Source: Aeromonas veronii bv. veronii
Lineage (GTDB): Bacteria > Pseudomonadota > Gammaproteobacteria > Enterobacterales > Aeromonadaceae
Reading direction: 5' to 3'
DNA: 64,000 nucleotides
Assembly (NCBI RefSeq): GCF_000820225.1
Contig: NZ_CDDK01000031.1
Coordinates: 71,032 to 135,031 of the forward strand
Below, one piece after another: positions 55,561 to 64,000 of this stretch. The position numbers and the translations under genes are program-made. The notes under the pieces are model-generated. The model did no database searches. It was not told the origin of the DNA and worked only from the letters and a program-made list of their open reading frames with translations. How positions within the stretch are numbered: position 1 is the stretch's first letter; the number at the start of each line of letters is the position of its first letter.

Positions 55561-57231
55561 TTATGCCAATACTTCTGGCCTGAGCTGGGCCATCAGCCCC
55601 GGGTTGTCGGAGTAATCCACCGGGATCGCCACCACAGCAGGCCCCTCCACCGCCAGTGCGGCCCGCAGGGTGGCGCGCAGCTCGTCGGCAGAGCGCACCG
55701 CGAAACCGGCCGCCCCGAACGATTCGGCATAGCGTTTGAAGTCGATGGGGCCAAAAGAGACGCCTGAGGTGCGGCAATACTTCTGCTGCTCCTGCATCGC
55801 GACCATGTTGTAGCCGTTATCGACCCAGATGATGTGAACGATATTGCTCTTGAGCCGCACCGCCGTCTCCAGCTCCATGCTTGACTGCATAAAGCTGCCA
55901 TCCCCCGATACCGAGATCACCTTCTCTCCCGGCCGCACCAGCGCCGCACCGATGGCCCACGGCAGTGCCACCCCCATGGTCTGCTGACCATTGGAGATCA
56001 ACACCTGACGAGCGCGGAAGCTGTAGAGGTAGCGGGCAATCCAGATATGGAAGCTGCCCATGTCGACGCAGAGGGTCATGTCGTCGCGCACCAGATCCTG
56101 CAGCTCGCGCACGATACGCAAGGGGTGAACCGGATTGCCGTGCAGATCGTCGGCCCGCATCGCCAGTCGCAGTCGCTGCTGGCGAACCCCTTGCAGCAGC
56201 CGATCCACCTCGGGGGGACGGATTTTCGGATTGCCCATGATGCGGGTCAGCTGCAACAGGTTGGCGCGGATCGACCCCACCAGCTCGGCGGTCGGGCAGT
56301 AGCTGCTGTCGATATCGGCAGGCAGCACGTCGATATGGAGGATGCGCCGCTCCCGGTCGCCATTCCACAGCACGGGGTCGTACTCGATGGGGCTGTAGCC
56401 GATGCAGATCACCAGATCGGCCCCCGCCAGCAGCTGATCCCCCGGCTGGTTGTTAAAGAGCCCCACCCGTCCGGCAAAGTCATCGAAGTGGCAGCTGTCC
56501 ACCACCCCGGCGGCCTGATAGGTACCGGTCACCGGCAGCCGCGCCTTGTCGAGGAAGGCGCGTACCGCTTCGGCATTCTCCGGCCGGCTCGCCATCAGGC
56601 CGAGCAGCACCACCGGATTCTGGGCGTTGCGCAGCAGGGTCAATGCCTGCTCCATATTCTGTTCGTCGGCGCAGCCCGGCTCCGGCACTTCACGGGGCAC
56701 CAGCACATTGCCCTGCACCGGCTTGTTGATGATATCCATCGGCAGGCTGACAAACGCCGCCCCCGGCCGTCCCAGCTCGGCGGCGCGAAAGGCGTTGGCC
56801 ATCACTTCCGAAATTGCCGCCCCGCTGTTGACCTGGGCGCTGAACTTGGTGACCGGACGGCAGAGGTTGACCGTATCCATGCTCTGATGAGTGAGCTTGA
56901 GGCCATCGGCACGGCGCACCGCACCGCCCAGCGCCACCATGGGGTCCCCCTCCGAGGTGGCAGTCGCCAACCCGGTGATGAGGTTGGAGCAGCCGGGGCC
57001 CGAGGTGACCAGCGCCACCCCCGCCTTGCCGGTGAGACGCCCCACGGCGGCCGCCATAAAGGCGGCGTTCGCTTCGTGGCGCACCACTATGGTCTCGATG
57101 GGGGAATCCTCCAGCGCATCGAACACCCGGTCAATCTTGGCGCCGGGAATACCGAACACCTGCTTGACCCCTTGCGCCTCCAGATGACGAACCACCAGCT
57201 CGGCACCGCACTTCCACTGTCTGTTTTCCAT
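55561..57231 (-). CDS. budB: catabolic alpha-acetolactate synthase
   Basis: This 556-residue ThDP enzyme joins two pyruvates to acetolactate. The N-terminal ThDP PYR domain has the activating glutamate in [20 protein letters not shown]. The central domain follows, and the C-terminal PP domain has the GDGS...N metal motif ([19 protein letters not shown]...WVDNGYNMV). It lacks the FAD-site residues and regulatory subunit of the anabolic enzymes, as in AlsS/BudB. It lies 18 bp after budA, so the two are co-transcribed. Together they turn acid-forming pyruvate flux to neutral acetoin. Confidence 0.95.
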   Translation of the reverse strand: MENRQWKCGAELVVRHLEAQGVKQVFGIPGAKIDRVFDALEDSPIETIVVRHEANAAFMAAAVGRLTGKAGVALVTSGPGCSNLITGLATATSEGDPMVALGGAVRRADGLKLTHQSMDTVNLCRPVTKFSAQVNSGAAISEVMANAFRAAELGRPGAAFVSLPMDIINKPVQGNVLVPREVPEPGCADEQNMEQALTLLRNAQNPVVLLGLMASRPENAEAVRAFLDKARLPVTGTYQAAGVVDSCHFDDFAGRVGLFNNQPGDQLLAGADLVICIGYSPIEYDPVLWNGDRERRILHIDVLPADIDSSYCPTAELVGSIRANLLQLTRIMGNPKIRPPEVDRLLQGVRQQRLRLAMRADDLHGNPVHPLRIVRELQDLVRDDMTLCVDMGSFHIWIARYLYSFRARQVLISNGQQTMGVALPWAIGAALVRPGEKVISVSGDGSFMQSSMELETAVRLKSNIVHIIWVDNGYNMVAMQEQQKYCRTSGVSFGPIDFKRYAESFGAAGFAVRSADELRATLRAALAVEGPAVVAIPVDYSDNPGLMAQLRPEVLA

Positions 57232-57249
57232 GTTATTGCTCCTTGTCTA

Positions 57250-58044
57250 TCAGCCTTCGGCGGCCTGAATGGCGCGATCGAGATCGGCAGGGTTGAGGTC
57301 AGCCTGCCGGAAAGCGGGATCCGATGGCAGGGCCAGATTGAGGTGACGCACCACAGAAAGTCGCAGGGTGCCGTGGGCCATGGTGTAGTCGAGCAGATGG
57401 CCGCCCCCCTTGCGATCGGCAGTGATCATGTGCTCGTGAAAGCCCGCCACATTGACCCCCTGCACGAACGGCGGGCAGCGAAATCCCACCAGAGTCCCCG
57501 CCACCGCGGCAAAGCGGAACAGCGGTTGCTGTTCGATGGCTTCCAGCATGGGGCGATAAGGGGGCTCCTGACGCGGCACGGTACGGACCTTGGCCATCTC
57601 AAACTGGCCGTCGAGGCGCAGGGCAACGAAGACGTTGTCGGAGCCCACCAGCCGATCCACCCACTGGTGGATCTCGTCACGGCTGAGGGGGTGATCGAAG
57701 CGACGCTCCAGACAGGGGCGAAAATGGGTCATCACCGCAAAGGGGGTCTTCTGATCGGCGCGGGCGGGACGGGCCGAGCCATCGGAGCGCAACTGGTGGA
57801 TCTGCCGCTCGAAGGCGATCAGCTCACCATCGAGGTGGTTGAAGGTGCCGAGACCAAAGTCGCCGTGGCGCAGCAGCTCGCTCATGGTGGTCTCCCCTTC
57901 GTAGACCCCCGCCAGCAGGGCGCTCATCAGGGAACTCTGGTAGATCTCGCCACCGTCATGCTGCCTGCGCCAGCGGGAAAACTGCTGGCTCACTTCGAGG
58001 GCACAGCTGCACCCGGCACTGTCAGATGTTGCAATATGTTCCAT
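57250..58044 (-). CDS. budA: alpha-acetolactate decarboxylase
   Basis: This 264-residue zinc enzyme converts acetolactate to acetoin. Recognisable segments are IYQSSLMSALLAGVYEGETT, HGDFGLGTFNHLDGELIAF, the catalytic glutamate area, and the zinc histidines in VAGFHEHMITADRKGGGHLLDY. Length is normal. The ATG at 58044 has GGAGGTG upstream, favouring it over a longer frame. It is first gene of budAB, divergent from its LysR regulator. No acetoin reductase (budC) follows, so 2,3-butanediol formation would need a gene elsewhere. Confidence 0.95.
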   Translation of the reverse strand: MEHIATSDSAGCSCALEVSQQFSRWRRQHDGGEIYQSSLMSALLAGVYEGETTMSELLRHGDFGLGTFNHLDGELIAFERQIHQLRSDGSARPARADQKTPFAVMTHFRPCLERRFDHPLSRDEIHQWVDRLVGSDNVFVALRLDGQFEMAKVRTVPRQEPPYRPMLEAIEQQPLFRFAAVAGTLVGFRCPPFVQGVNVAGFHEHMITADRKGGGHLLDYTMAHGTLRLSVVRHLNLALPSDPAFRQADLNPADLDRAIQAAEG

Positions 58045-58152
58045 TCGGGTTTCACCTCCACCGTGAATCCTGTTAGCGTTCGGATCCAATGGTGACTTGG
58101 TTCACATTTCAACACCAATACGCTGATCCCATGACTTTGAGACTCAATCGAT

Positions 58153-59088
58153 ATGGAACTTCGTACGCTCCGCTACTTCATGGCCGTTGTTGAAAAGCAG
58201 AATTTCACCCGCGCAGCCGAATCACTCAACATGGCCCAGCCGCCGCTGAGCCAGCAGATCCGCAAGCTGGAGGAGACCCTGGGCACCCCGCTGCTGCGCC
58301 GTTTGACCCGCAGTGTCGAACTGACCGAGGCGGGCGAGAGCCTCTATCGGGATGCGGCGCAGATCCTGGCTCTGGCCGATGCGGCAAAACTGAAGGTAAA
58401 GCGGATTGCCCGGGGCGAGCAGGGGGCACTGCGGATCGGCTTTGCCGGTTCCACCGTGCTCCACCCTGCGGTGCTGACCCTGCTGCACGACTATCGGGAG
58501 CGCTACCCCGAGGTAGCCCTCAGCCCGCAGGAGGGCACCATGCCGGCACTGGTGGAGGCGCTGCGCAACGATCGGCTGGATGCGGCCATCTTGCGGCTCC
58601 CCTGCCGGGGTAGCGAGGGCTTTGCCCATCACCTTATCGAGCAGGAGCCGCTGCTGATCGCCCTGCCGACCAGCCATCCCAAGGCCAAGCCGGGCCCCTT
58701 GTCACTGGCCAGCCTGAAGGATGAGAGTTTTATTCTGTTTCCCCACGCCATCGGGCCCGGGCTCTATGACGGCATCGTGGGCCTCTGTCGGGAGGCTGGC
58801 TTCGAGCCGATATTGGGGCCCGAATGCCCGCAGGTGATCTCCACCGTCGGCATGGTGCAGGCGGGCTTTGGCGTGACTCTGGTGCCCAGCTCGGTGGCGG
58901 CGCTGCGCCCGCTCGGGGTCAGTTATCACCCCATTGAGGGCAACGGCATGATGACCAGCATCAGTCTGGCGACACGGCCACACCCAAGCAGTGCCGTGCT
59001 GCGGCACTTTATCGCCCAGATCCGTGCCGCCCAGATACGACAAGGCCTCCCGAAGGAGGCCCTGTTGAACAAGCTTGAACCGGTTTGA
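58153..59088 (+). CDS. budR: LysR family regulator of acetoin genes (BudR/AlsR-like)
   Basis: This 311-residue regulator starts MELRTLRYFMAVVEKQNFTRAAESLNMAQPPLSQQIRKLEETLG, the AlsR/BudR/BenM-type helix-turn-helix. The effector domain follows from about 90. It is transcribed away from budA across 108 bp, the arrangement of Klebsiella budR, whose product activates budABC with acetate and low oxygen. No unambiguous T-N11-A site was settled on in the short divergent region. The name rests on position plus family. Confidence 0.88.
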   Translation: MELRTLRYFMAVVEKQNFTRAAESLNMAQPPLSQQIRKLEETLGTPLLRRLTRSVELTEAGESLYRDAAQILALADAAKLKVKRIARGEQGALRIGFAGSTVLHPAVLTLLHDYRERYPEVALSPQEGTMPALVEALRNDRLDAAILRLPCRGSEGFAHHLIEQEPLLIALPTSHPKAKPGPLSLASLKDESFILFPHAIGPGLYDGIVGLCREAGFEPILGPECPQVISTVGMVQAGFGVTLVPSSVAALRPLGVSYHPIEGNGMMTSISLATRPHPSSAVLRHFIAQIRAAQIRQGLPKEALLNKLEPV

Positions 59089-59130
59089 TGACCAGCTTGC
59101 CTGATGCGACGGCTTATTTGACGGTACTGC

Positions 59131-60330
59131 TTATTTGACAGTCACCCGGGCAAACTTGCGCTTGCCGACCTGATAGACGGCGGTACCGGCACCAATCAGT
59201 GCCTTGCCATCTTCCAGCTTCTCGCCATCCACCTTGACCGCACCCTGCTTGATCATCCGCAGCGCTTCGGAGGTGGTGGCCACCAGATCGGCCTCTTTCA
59301 GCAGGTTGGCGATGGCCAGACCTTCGCCTTCCAGTGCCAGCTCGATTTCCGGCATCTCGTCCGGAATGGCGTTCTTGGAGAAACGCTGGGTGAAATCTTC
59401 GTGGGCCGCTTCGGCCGCCGCTTCGTCGTGATAACGGGCGATGATCTCTTTGGCCAGCCAGATCTTCACGTCGCGCGGGTTGAGAGTACCGGCAGCGATG
59501 CCTGCCTTGAACTCTTCGATTTCAGCCAGCGGACGGAAGGAGAGCAGCTCGTAGTAATTCCACATCAGATCGTCGGTGATGGACATGATCTTGCCGAACA
59601 TCTCGCCCGGAGCGTCATGGACGCCGATGTAGTTGCCTGCGGACTTGGACATTTTCTTGACGCCATCCAGACCCACCAGCAGCGGCATCATCAGCACGCA
59701 CTGGGTCGCCATACCGGCATCTTTTTGCAGCTCGCGGCCCATCAGCAGGTTGAACTTCTGGTCGGTACCGCCCAGCTCAACGTCCGCCTTCAGCGCGACC
59801 GAGTCATAGCCTTGCAGCAGCGGATAGAGGAATTCGTGAATCGCGATGGATTGGCCGCCGGTGTAGCGCTTTTTGAAGTCGTCGCGCTCCATCATGCGGG
59901 CCACGGTCTGCTTGGCCGCCAGCTTGATCATGCCGGTCGCCCCCAGTTCGCTCAGCCAGGTCGAGTTGTACTCGATGCGGGTCTTGGCCGGGTCGAGGAT
60001 CTTGAACGCCTGCTCGGCATAGGTGAGGGCGTTGTGCTTGATGGCCTCTTCGGAGAGCGGCGGACGGGTGGCGTTCTTGCCGGAGGGGTCACCCACCATG
60101 GCAGTGAAGTCACCGATCAGCAGGATCACTTCATGGCCCAGATCCTGGAAGGTCTTCAGCTTGTTGAGGATCACGGTATGACCCAGGTGAATGTCGGGGG
60201 CGGTCGGGTCCATGCCCAACTTGATGCGCAGCGGGCGCCCTTCCTTCAACTTGGCGACAAGTTCTTCTTCAACCAGAATTTCTTCCGCTCCGCGCTTGAT
60301 CTCGGCTAGCGCCACCTCGAGCTGGGACAT
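59131..60330 (-). CDS. tyrS: tyrosyl-tRNA synthetase
   Basis: This class I synthetase of about 399 residues has the HIGH-type motif in [13 protein letters not shown], the tyrosine site in [28 protein letters not shown] and KMSKS in [12 protein letters not shown]-terminal S4 domain (about 335-399, [17 protein letters not shown]) follows. It resembles the TyrZ-like bacterial form. ATG at 60330 has GGAGAG at useful spacing; an ATG at 60345 and a GTG at 60348 in the same frame are weaker. It is divergent from mepM, with only about 110 bp for both promoters. Confidence 0.96.
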   Translation of the reverse strand: MSQLEVALAEIKRGAEEILVEEELVAKLKEGRPLRIKLGMDPTAPDIHLGHTVILNKLKTFQDLGHEVILLIGDFTAMVGDPSGKNATRPPLSEEAIKHNALTYAEQAFKILDPAKTRIEYNSTWLSELGATGMIKLAAKQTVARMMERDDFKKRYTGGQSIAIHEFLYPLLQGYDSVALKADVELGGTDQKFNLLMGRELQKDAGMATQCVLMMPLLVGLDGVKKMSKSAGNYIGVHDAPGEMFGKIMSITDDLMWNYYELLSFRPLAEIEEFKAGIAAGTLNPRDVKIWLAKEIIARYHDEAAAEAAHEDFTQRFSKNAIPDEMPEIELALEGEGLAIANLLKEADLVATTSEALRMIKQGAVKVDGEKLEDGKALIGAGTAVYQVGKRKFARVTVK

Positions 60331-60439
60331 TTTTTGACTCTCCATCACGATTCCACAGGGCCAAACATATTACTGGAATGGCGGGCCAATTGGAAAGGCT
60401 GTAAAATCCGTCCATTCTGCCCGACTTCATCTGCTTCTC

Positions 60440-61765
60440 ATGGTTATTTGGCACGCCTTCAACGCACTCCCCCACTGGCACCGCAAGATGGTGCTGATCT
60501 TGAGCATCATGATCATGATGCTGGCTGCCTGGCCAAGCGAACAGGCAGTAGCAACACGGGTCGATGAAAACGGCAACGAAATTGCCCTGCGGGAACCGGC
60601 TAACGATAACGCGCTGAACGACGAGCTGCCGGCCGAGGCCGCCCAGCCCGTTACCCCGCCCAAGCCACGCTATATCACCAAGCAGGTGAAGGTACGCCGT
60701 GGCGACAACATGGGAGTCATCTTCCAGCGCATTGGCCTGAGCACCACGGATCTGCACCTGATCGACCAGCTCGAGGGCAGCGATCCCCTGCGGATGCTGC
60801 AACCGGGGCAGGAGCTCACCTTCAAGCTCACCGAGAACGGCGAGCTGCACAGCCTCTATTACCCCCACAGTCTGGAGCAGGCGCTCAAGGTGAGCCGCAA
60901 GGAGGAGACCTTTGTCGCCCGCAACGTCAAAATCGCCCTCGACACCCGCGAACAGGTGAGCAAGGGCGAGATCCGCTCCAGCTTCTGGGGCGCCGCGGTG
61001 GATGCGGGGATGACCGAAGATCAGATCATGGACTTGGCTGCCATCTTCGGCTGGGACATCGACTTTGCCCAGGACTTGCAGCCGGGGGACAGCTTCCGGG
61101 TGGTCTATGAAGACAAGTTCCGCGACGACGAGCGGGTCGCCTCTGGCGATATTCTGGCGGCCGAGTTCGTCAACCAGGGCACCGCCTACCGCGCCGTGCT
61201 CAATGAAGATGGCAACTACTACACCCCGGAAGGGAAGGCGATGCGCAAGAGCTTCCTGCGTGCGCCGGTCAACTTCAAATACATCAGCTCCAACTTCAAC
61301 CCGCGCCGCCTCCATCCGGTGACCGGCAAGATCCGCCCCCATAACGGCATCGACTATGTGGCGCCGGTGGGCACCCCCATCATGGCAGCGGGCTCAGGCA
61401 GCGTGGTGGCCGCCGGTTACAACCAGTTCAACGGCAACTACGTCTTTATCAAGCATGCCGGCAACTATGTGACCAAGTACCTGCACCTCTCCAAACGCAC
61501 CGTCAACAAGGGGCAGCGGGTGAAGCAGGGGCAGACCATCGGCACTCTGGGTGGCACCGGTCGCGTCACCGGCCCGCACCTGCACTACGAATTCGTGGTG
61601 GGCGGCATTCACAAGAACCCGCGCACCCTCACCCTGCCGCAGGCAGAGACCCTGAGCGGACGCGAGCTGGCCAACTTCAAAAAGCTGGCGATGCCGCAAC
61701 TGGCCAAGCTCGACAACCCCGAGCTGCAGCTGGCCCAGAACAAGCGGGATAGTCGCGGCAACTAA
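60440..61765 (+). CDS. mepM: murein DD-endopeptidase MepM (M23)
   Basis: This 441-residue peptidoglycan hydrolase has a signal anchor at about 17-37 (VLILSIMIMMLAAW) and a LysM/OapA-type binding region at about 85-130 (QVKVRRGDNMGVIFQRIGLS). A middle domain follows, then a LytM domain from about 285 with zinc ligands in HNGIDYVAP (HxxxD) and HLHYEFVV (HxH). The zinc set is complete, so it should cut 4-3 crosslinks to allow wall growth. It lies between tyrS and anmK, a common gammaproteobacterial grouping of wall-turnover genes. Confidence 0.93.
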   Translation: MVIWHAFNALPHWHRKMVLILSIMIMMLAAWPSEQAVATRVDENGNEIALREPANDNALNDELPAEAAQPVTPPKPRYITKQVKVRRGDNMGVIFQRIGLSTTDLHLIDQLEGSDPLRMLQPGQELTFKLTENGELHSLYYPHSLEQALKVSRKEETFVARNVKIALDTREQVSKGEIRSSFWGAAVDAGMTEDQIMDLAAIFGWDIDFAQDLQPGDSFRVVYEDKFRDDERVASGDILAAEFVNQGTAYRAVLNEDGNYYTPEGKAMRKSFLRAPVNFKYISSNFNPRRLHPVTGKIRPHNGIDYVAPVGTPIMAAGSGSVVAAGYNQFNGNYVFIKHAGNYVTKYLHLSKRTVNKGQRVKQGQTIGTLGGTGRVTGPHLHYEFVVGGIHKNPRTLTLPQAETLSGRELANFKKLAMPQLAKLDNPELQLAQNKRDSRGN

Positions 61766-62078
61766 GTCATCAGGGCTGGCAGGGTGAAGGCCCTGCCAGC
61801 CCCTTTTATTGAACCCGCGCCAGCCAATCAGATTGAAATGAGTCCACCTTTCAGGCATAAGATGAGATGGAACACCGGGAGCGGCATGTGGCACGGAAGC
61901 AAGGGCTTATCTATCCTGTCTCTCTCACTCTTTTTCCGGTCCGCATTGAGGATGCACCATGGTTGAGCGTTGTATCGGTCTGATGTCAAAGACCACGCCA
62001 TGTGGCATGGGATGAAAGCCACTCCCCTCTTTCCCCTCTCTGCACACCGCATTTTCAAGTAGCAATGTAAGGAGACAC
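61766..62078 (+). other. intergenic region mepM-anmK
   Basis: These 313 bp carry a short GC-rich inverted repeat after mepM (GGGCTGGCAGGG...CCCTGCCAGCCCC at about 61772-61804, followed by TTTTA, probably the mepM terminator), then the tandem duplication described separately. Confidence 0.6.
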
Positions 62079-62118
62079 ATGGCTGAACGCTATATCGGTC
62101 TGATGTCGGGAACCAGCA
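61884..62118 (+). repeat. tandem imperfect duplication of the anmK leader and start
   Basis: Two similar units lie in tandem. Unit A begins GCATGTGGCACGG (61884) and unit B CCATGTGGCATGG (61998). Each runs through CCGCATT to an ATG that starts MVERCIGLMS (61959) or MAERYIGLMS (62079, the real anmK). The repeat lengths are about 114-120 bp. Unit A's frame ends after 18 codons, so it encodes only a stub or leader peptide. Confidence 0.75.
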
Positions 62119-63200
62119 TGGACGGCATTGATGCCGTGCTGGTGATGATCGCCGGGGATGAACTGCGGGTCGAAGCGGCGCTTTGCCACCCTTGGCCGCA
62201 AGAGACCGCCCGCACGCTGCATGCCCTCTGCACCCCGGGCGACAACGAAATCGACCGCATGGGGGTGGCCGATAATCTGGTGGCGCGAGAGTTTGCCGCC
62301 GCCACCCACGCGCTGCTGACCAAGGCGAAGCTCGAGCCCAAAGATATTCGCGCCATCGGCAGTCACGGCCAAACCATCCGCCATCGCCCCCAGCTCGGGT
62401 TTACCCTGCAGATCGGCAACGCCGCCCTGCTGGCCGCCCTGACCGGCATCGACGTTATCGCCGATTTTCGCACCATGGATATGGCCCTCGGCGGTCAGGG
62501 GGCGCCGCTGGTGCCCGCCTTCCATCAGGCGCTGTTTGCCAAACCCGGCGCCCTGCGAGTGGTACTGAACCTCGGCGGCATCGCCAATATCTCGGTGCTG
62601 CCGGGCAATCCGGGCGGGGTATATGGTTTTGATACCGGCCCGGCCAACACCCTGCTCGATGGCTGGTATCGCCGCCATCAGCCCCACGGCGGCAGCTATG
62701 ACGCCGGTGGCAAATGGGCCGCCAGTGGCAAGCCCATCCCGGCCCTGCTGGAGAAACTGCTGGCTCACCCCTATTTCGCAGCCCCCGCCCCCAAGAGCAC
62801 CGGACGGGAGATGTTTACCCTCGATTGGCTCGATGGCGAGCTGGCAGGCACTTCATACGCCCCCGTGGATGTGCAGCGCACCCTGCAGGCGCTCACCTGC
62901 CACAGCATCGCCCGCCAACTACCCGCCCGGCCCGAATCAGTCGGTGCCAGCCAGCCGAAAGCCGAGCTGTTTGTCTGCGGCGGCGGCGCCCATAACGCCC
63001 CCTTGCTGAAGGAGCTGGCCAGCCTGCTGCCTGCATGGCGCATCGCCAGCACCGCCGAGCTGGGCCTTGCCCCCGACTGGGTGGAAGGCGCAGCCTTTGC
63101 CTGGCTGGCCATGTGCTTTGTTCACCGCAAGCCGGGCAACCTGCCCGCCGTCACCGGTGCCAGCCGTCCAGCTGTGCTGGGGGCGCTTTATCCCGCCTGA
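62079..63200 (+). CDS. anmK: anhydro-N-acetylmuramic acid kinase AnmK
   Basis: This 373-residue sugar kinase converts recycled anhydro-MurNAc to MurNAc-6-phosphate. It opens YIGLMSGTSMDGIDAVLV and carries IGSHGQTIRH, ALGGQGAPLVPAFH (ASKHA catalytic region), LNLGGIANIS and GFDTGPANTLLD, all standard for AnmK. Length is normal. GTAAGGAGACAC gives a strong ribosome binding site. It follows mepM, whose products feed recycling. The start is preceded by a duplicated copy of its own leader. Confidence 0.96.
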   Translation: MAERYIGLMSGTSMDGIDAVLVMIAGDELRVEAALCHPWPQETARTLHALCTPGDNEIDRMGVADNLVAREFAAATHALLTKAKLEPKDIRAIGSHGQTIRHRPQLGFTLQIGNAALLAALTGIDVIADFRTMDMALGGQGAPLVPAFHQALFAKPGALRVVLNLGGIANISVLPGNPGGVYGFDTGPANTLLDGWYRRHQPHGGSYDAGGKWAASGKPIPALLEKLLAHPYFAAPAPKSTGREMFTLDWLDGELAGTSYAPVDVQRTLQALTCHSIARQLPARPESVGASQPKAELFVCGGGAHNAPLLKELASLLPAWRIASTAELGLAPDWVEGAAFAWLAMCFVHRKPGNLPAVTGASRPAVLGALYPA

Positions 63201-63222
63201 GTGATGACAAGGGGGCTGCAGA

Positions 63223-63969
63223 TCAGTGTGCCCCCTTGAACAGACGCACAACCTGTTGCCGGATCGGTGCAAACAAAGGGGGCTTTGGCGGCTCCAGATT
63301 GATATGGCGCCGCCCGGCACGGGTTTCACAGCGAAGCAGATTCTGGATGTAGTGGTGGTGGGATCGATGGATCAGCAGTGAGGCCTGATACGCCCACTGT
63401 CTGGGCACGCCCCACAGGGTGCTGGCAATCGCCCCGACGATGCAGAAGAAAGCGGGCTCCTGAATTCCCATCCGGCTGGCATTCTCCAGCGCCTCCTTGA
63501 GCGAGTTGGAGTGGGCAATACAGGTCATGATATTGACCATGAAGGCGTCGTAATCATCCTCCCCACCTTTGCCAACACGCGCCGTCAGGGTCGCCGCGGG
63601 CTGATAACCAAACTGATGGCCGATATTTTCCAACACCGTATTCCGCTGGCGGATCACCTTGCCATAAAACATCAGCATCACCATGCAGTCGATCGCCTTG
63701 CACAGCGCCTCGTAGTGGGGATGGCTCTTCTTGGGACGCGGCGCCGTGGCGAGGGCCAGCTCTTCAGAGATAGCCAGCAGGCCCACAGGTACGGCGGTGC
63801 TGACAAACGAGAGATCAATCGATAGCTCCAGCCCCTCCTCCCCTTCCATGCGGGCCACAATCACATGTTCGCCAAACAGCCGACGCTGGCGCTCGATAAA
63901 GGCGCCAAAGACCAGATCACGAAACTGCTTTTGCGGATAAGGGGTATCGAGCAGGCTCTCGATGGTCAT
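63223..63969 (-). CDS. unrecognised protein with ADP-ribosylglycohydrolase-like C-terminal segment
   Basis: This 248-residue soluble protein has no signal peptide or membrane helix. I do not recognise the family. The segment at about 140-195 (EDDYDAFMVNIMTCIAHSNSLKEALENASRMGIQEPAFFCIVGAIASTLWGVPRQW) resembles in layout the end of ADP-ribosylglycohydrolases (helix, G-D-x-D-T, GAIAGAxYGxPxxW). The magnesium-binding aspartates expected before GAIA are missing here. It could be a degenerate, non-catalytic member or an unrelated helical protein. The C-terminal 40 residues are basic. It converges with anmK. Confidence 0.6.
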   Translation of the reverse strand: MTIESLLDTPYPQKQFRDLVFGAFIERQRRLFGEHVIVARMEGEEGLELSIDLSFVSTAVPVGLLAISEELALATAPRPKKSHPHYEALCKAIDCMVMLMFYGKVIRQRNTVLENIGHQFGYQPAATLTARVGKGGEDDYDAFMVNIMTCIAHSNSLKEALENASRMGIQEPAFFCIVGAIASTLWGVPRQWAYQASLLIHRSHHHYIQNLLRCETRAGRRHINLEPPKPPLFAPIRQQVVRLFKGAH

Positions 63970-64000
63970 GATGGCGGCGGATACCCGACCGCGCAGTCGG

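Noticed and set aside
56047-58095. 682-codon open frame antisense to budB and budA
   Set aside because: It spans two well-identified genes on the other strand; a coincidence of high G+C.

Overview
This is a G+C-rich gammaproteobacterial chromosome segment that reads as Aeromonas. The supporting signs are the smc-zipA-ligA string, sulfate-uptake cysZ beside smc, a PliI-type inhibitor of invertebrate lysozyme, the cadC-cadB-ldc lysine decarboxylation block, and butanediol/acetoin genes budB-budA with a divergent LysR regulator. Lysine decarboxylase plus acetoin genes would fit the hydrophila/veronii side of the genus better than caviae; that species hint is inference only. No rRNA, tRNA, CRISPR array, insertion sequence or prophage was seen. 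Almost all of the window is ordinary core or near-core genome with dense genes and many intrinsic terminators.

Layout. 0-3.2 kb: a possible frameshifted gene remnant, then a SlyA/MarR regulator with two matching palindromic operators, an HlyD-type adaptor and an FUSC/DUF2955-type membrane exporter. 3.3-6 kb: an orphan solute-binding protein, the lysozyme inhibitor MliC, a TonB-C lipoprotein and a Pmp3-type peptide. 5.5-8.4 kb: anaerobic ribonucleotide reductase nrdD-nrdG with two NrdR boxes. 8.6-17 kb: an orphan binding protein, then smc-zipA-ligA on the minus strand. Here the 3' half of ligA and a small SWIM zinc-finger gene behind it form an A+T-rich foreign block. 17.2-22.2 kb: cysZ, a TRIC channel, the murein enzymes ycbK and ldtD, and another binding protein. 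22.5-25.7 kb: a GtrB/GtrA/PIG-V-like polyprenol-linked glycosylation operon. 25.9-32.4 kb: alpha-amylase, a GST-like protein, a CrbR/ErdR-type response regulator, TetR, an alpha/beta hydrolase and patatin.

32.5-40.5 kb: a CPA2 antiporter, a diguanylate cyclase, tilS, an M13 peptidase, pliI and pdxY. 40.6-48.1 kb: the acid-inducible lysine decarboxylase system (ldc, cadB, cadC) and the amino-acid exporter yjeH. 48.2-55.4 kb: a LysR regulator divergent from an MBL-fold enzyme, a binding protein, an SdaC-type serine/threonine transporter, and a LysR-MATE pair. 55.5-59.1 kb: budB-budA with its LysR regulator. 59.1-64 kb: tyrS, mepM, anmK (behind a tandemly duplicated leader) and an unrecognised protein.

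Functional themes are peptidoglycan maintenance and recycling (ldtD, ycbK, mepM, anmK), defence against host lysozymes (mliC, pliI), and pH and fermentation control (cad and bud systems). The most unusual element is the mosaic ligA. Its N-terminal catalytic half is native-looking, but from the zinc finger onward it is A+T-rich, carries about 115 extra residues with what looks like a duplicated helix-hairpin-helix module, and overlaps the SWIM-domain gene.
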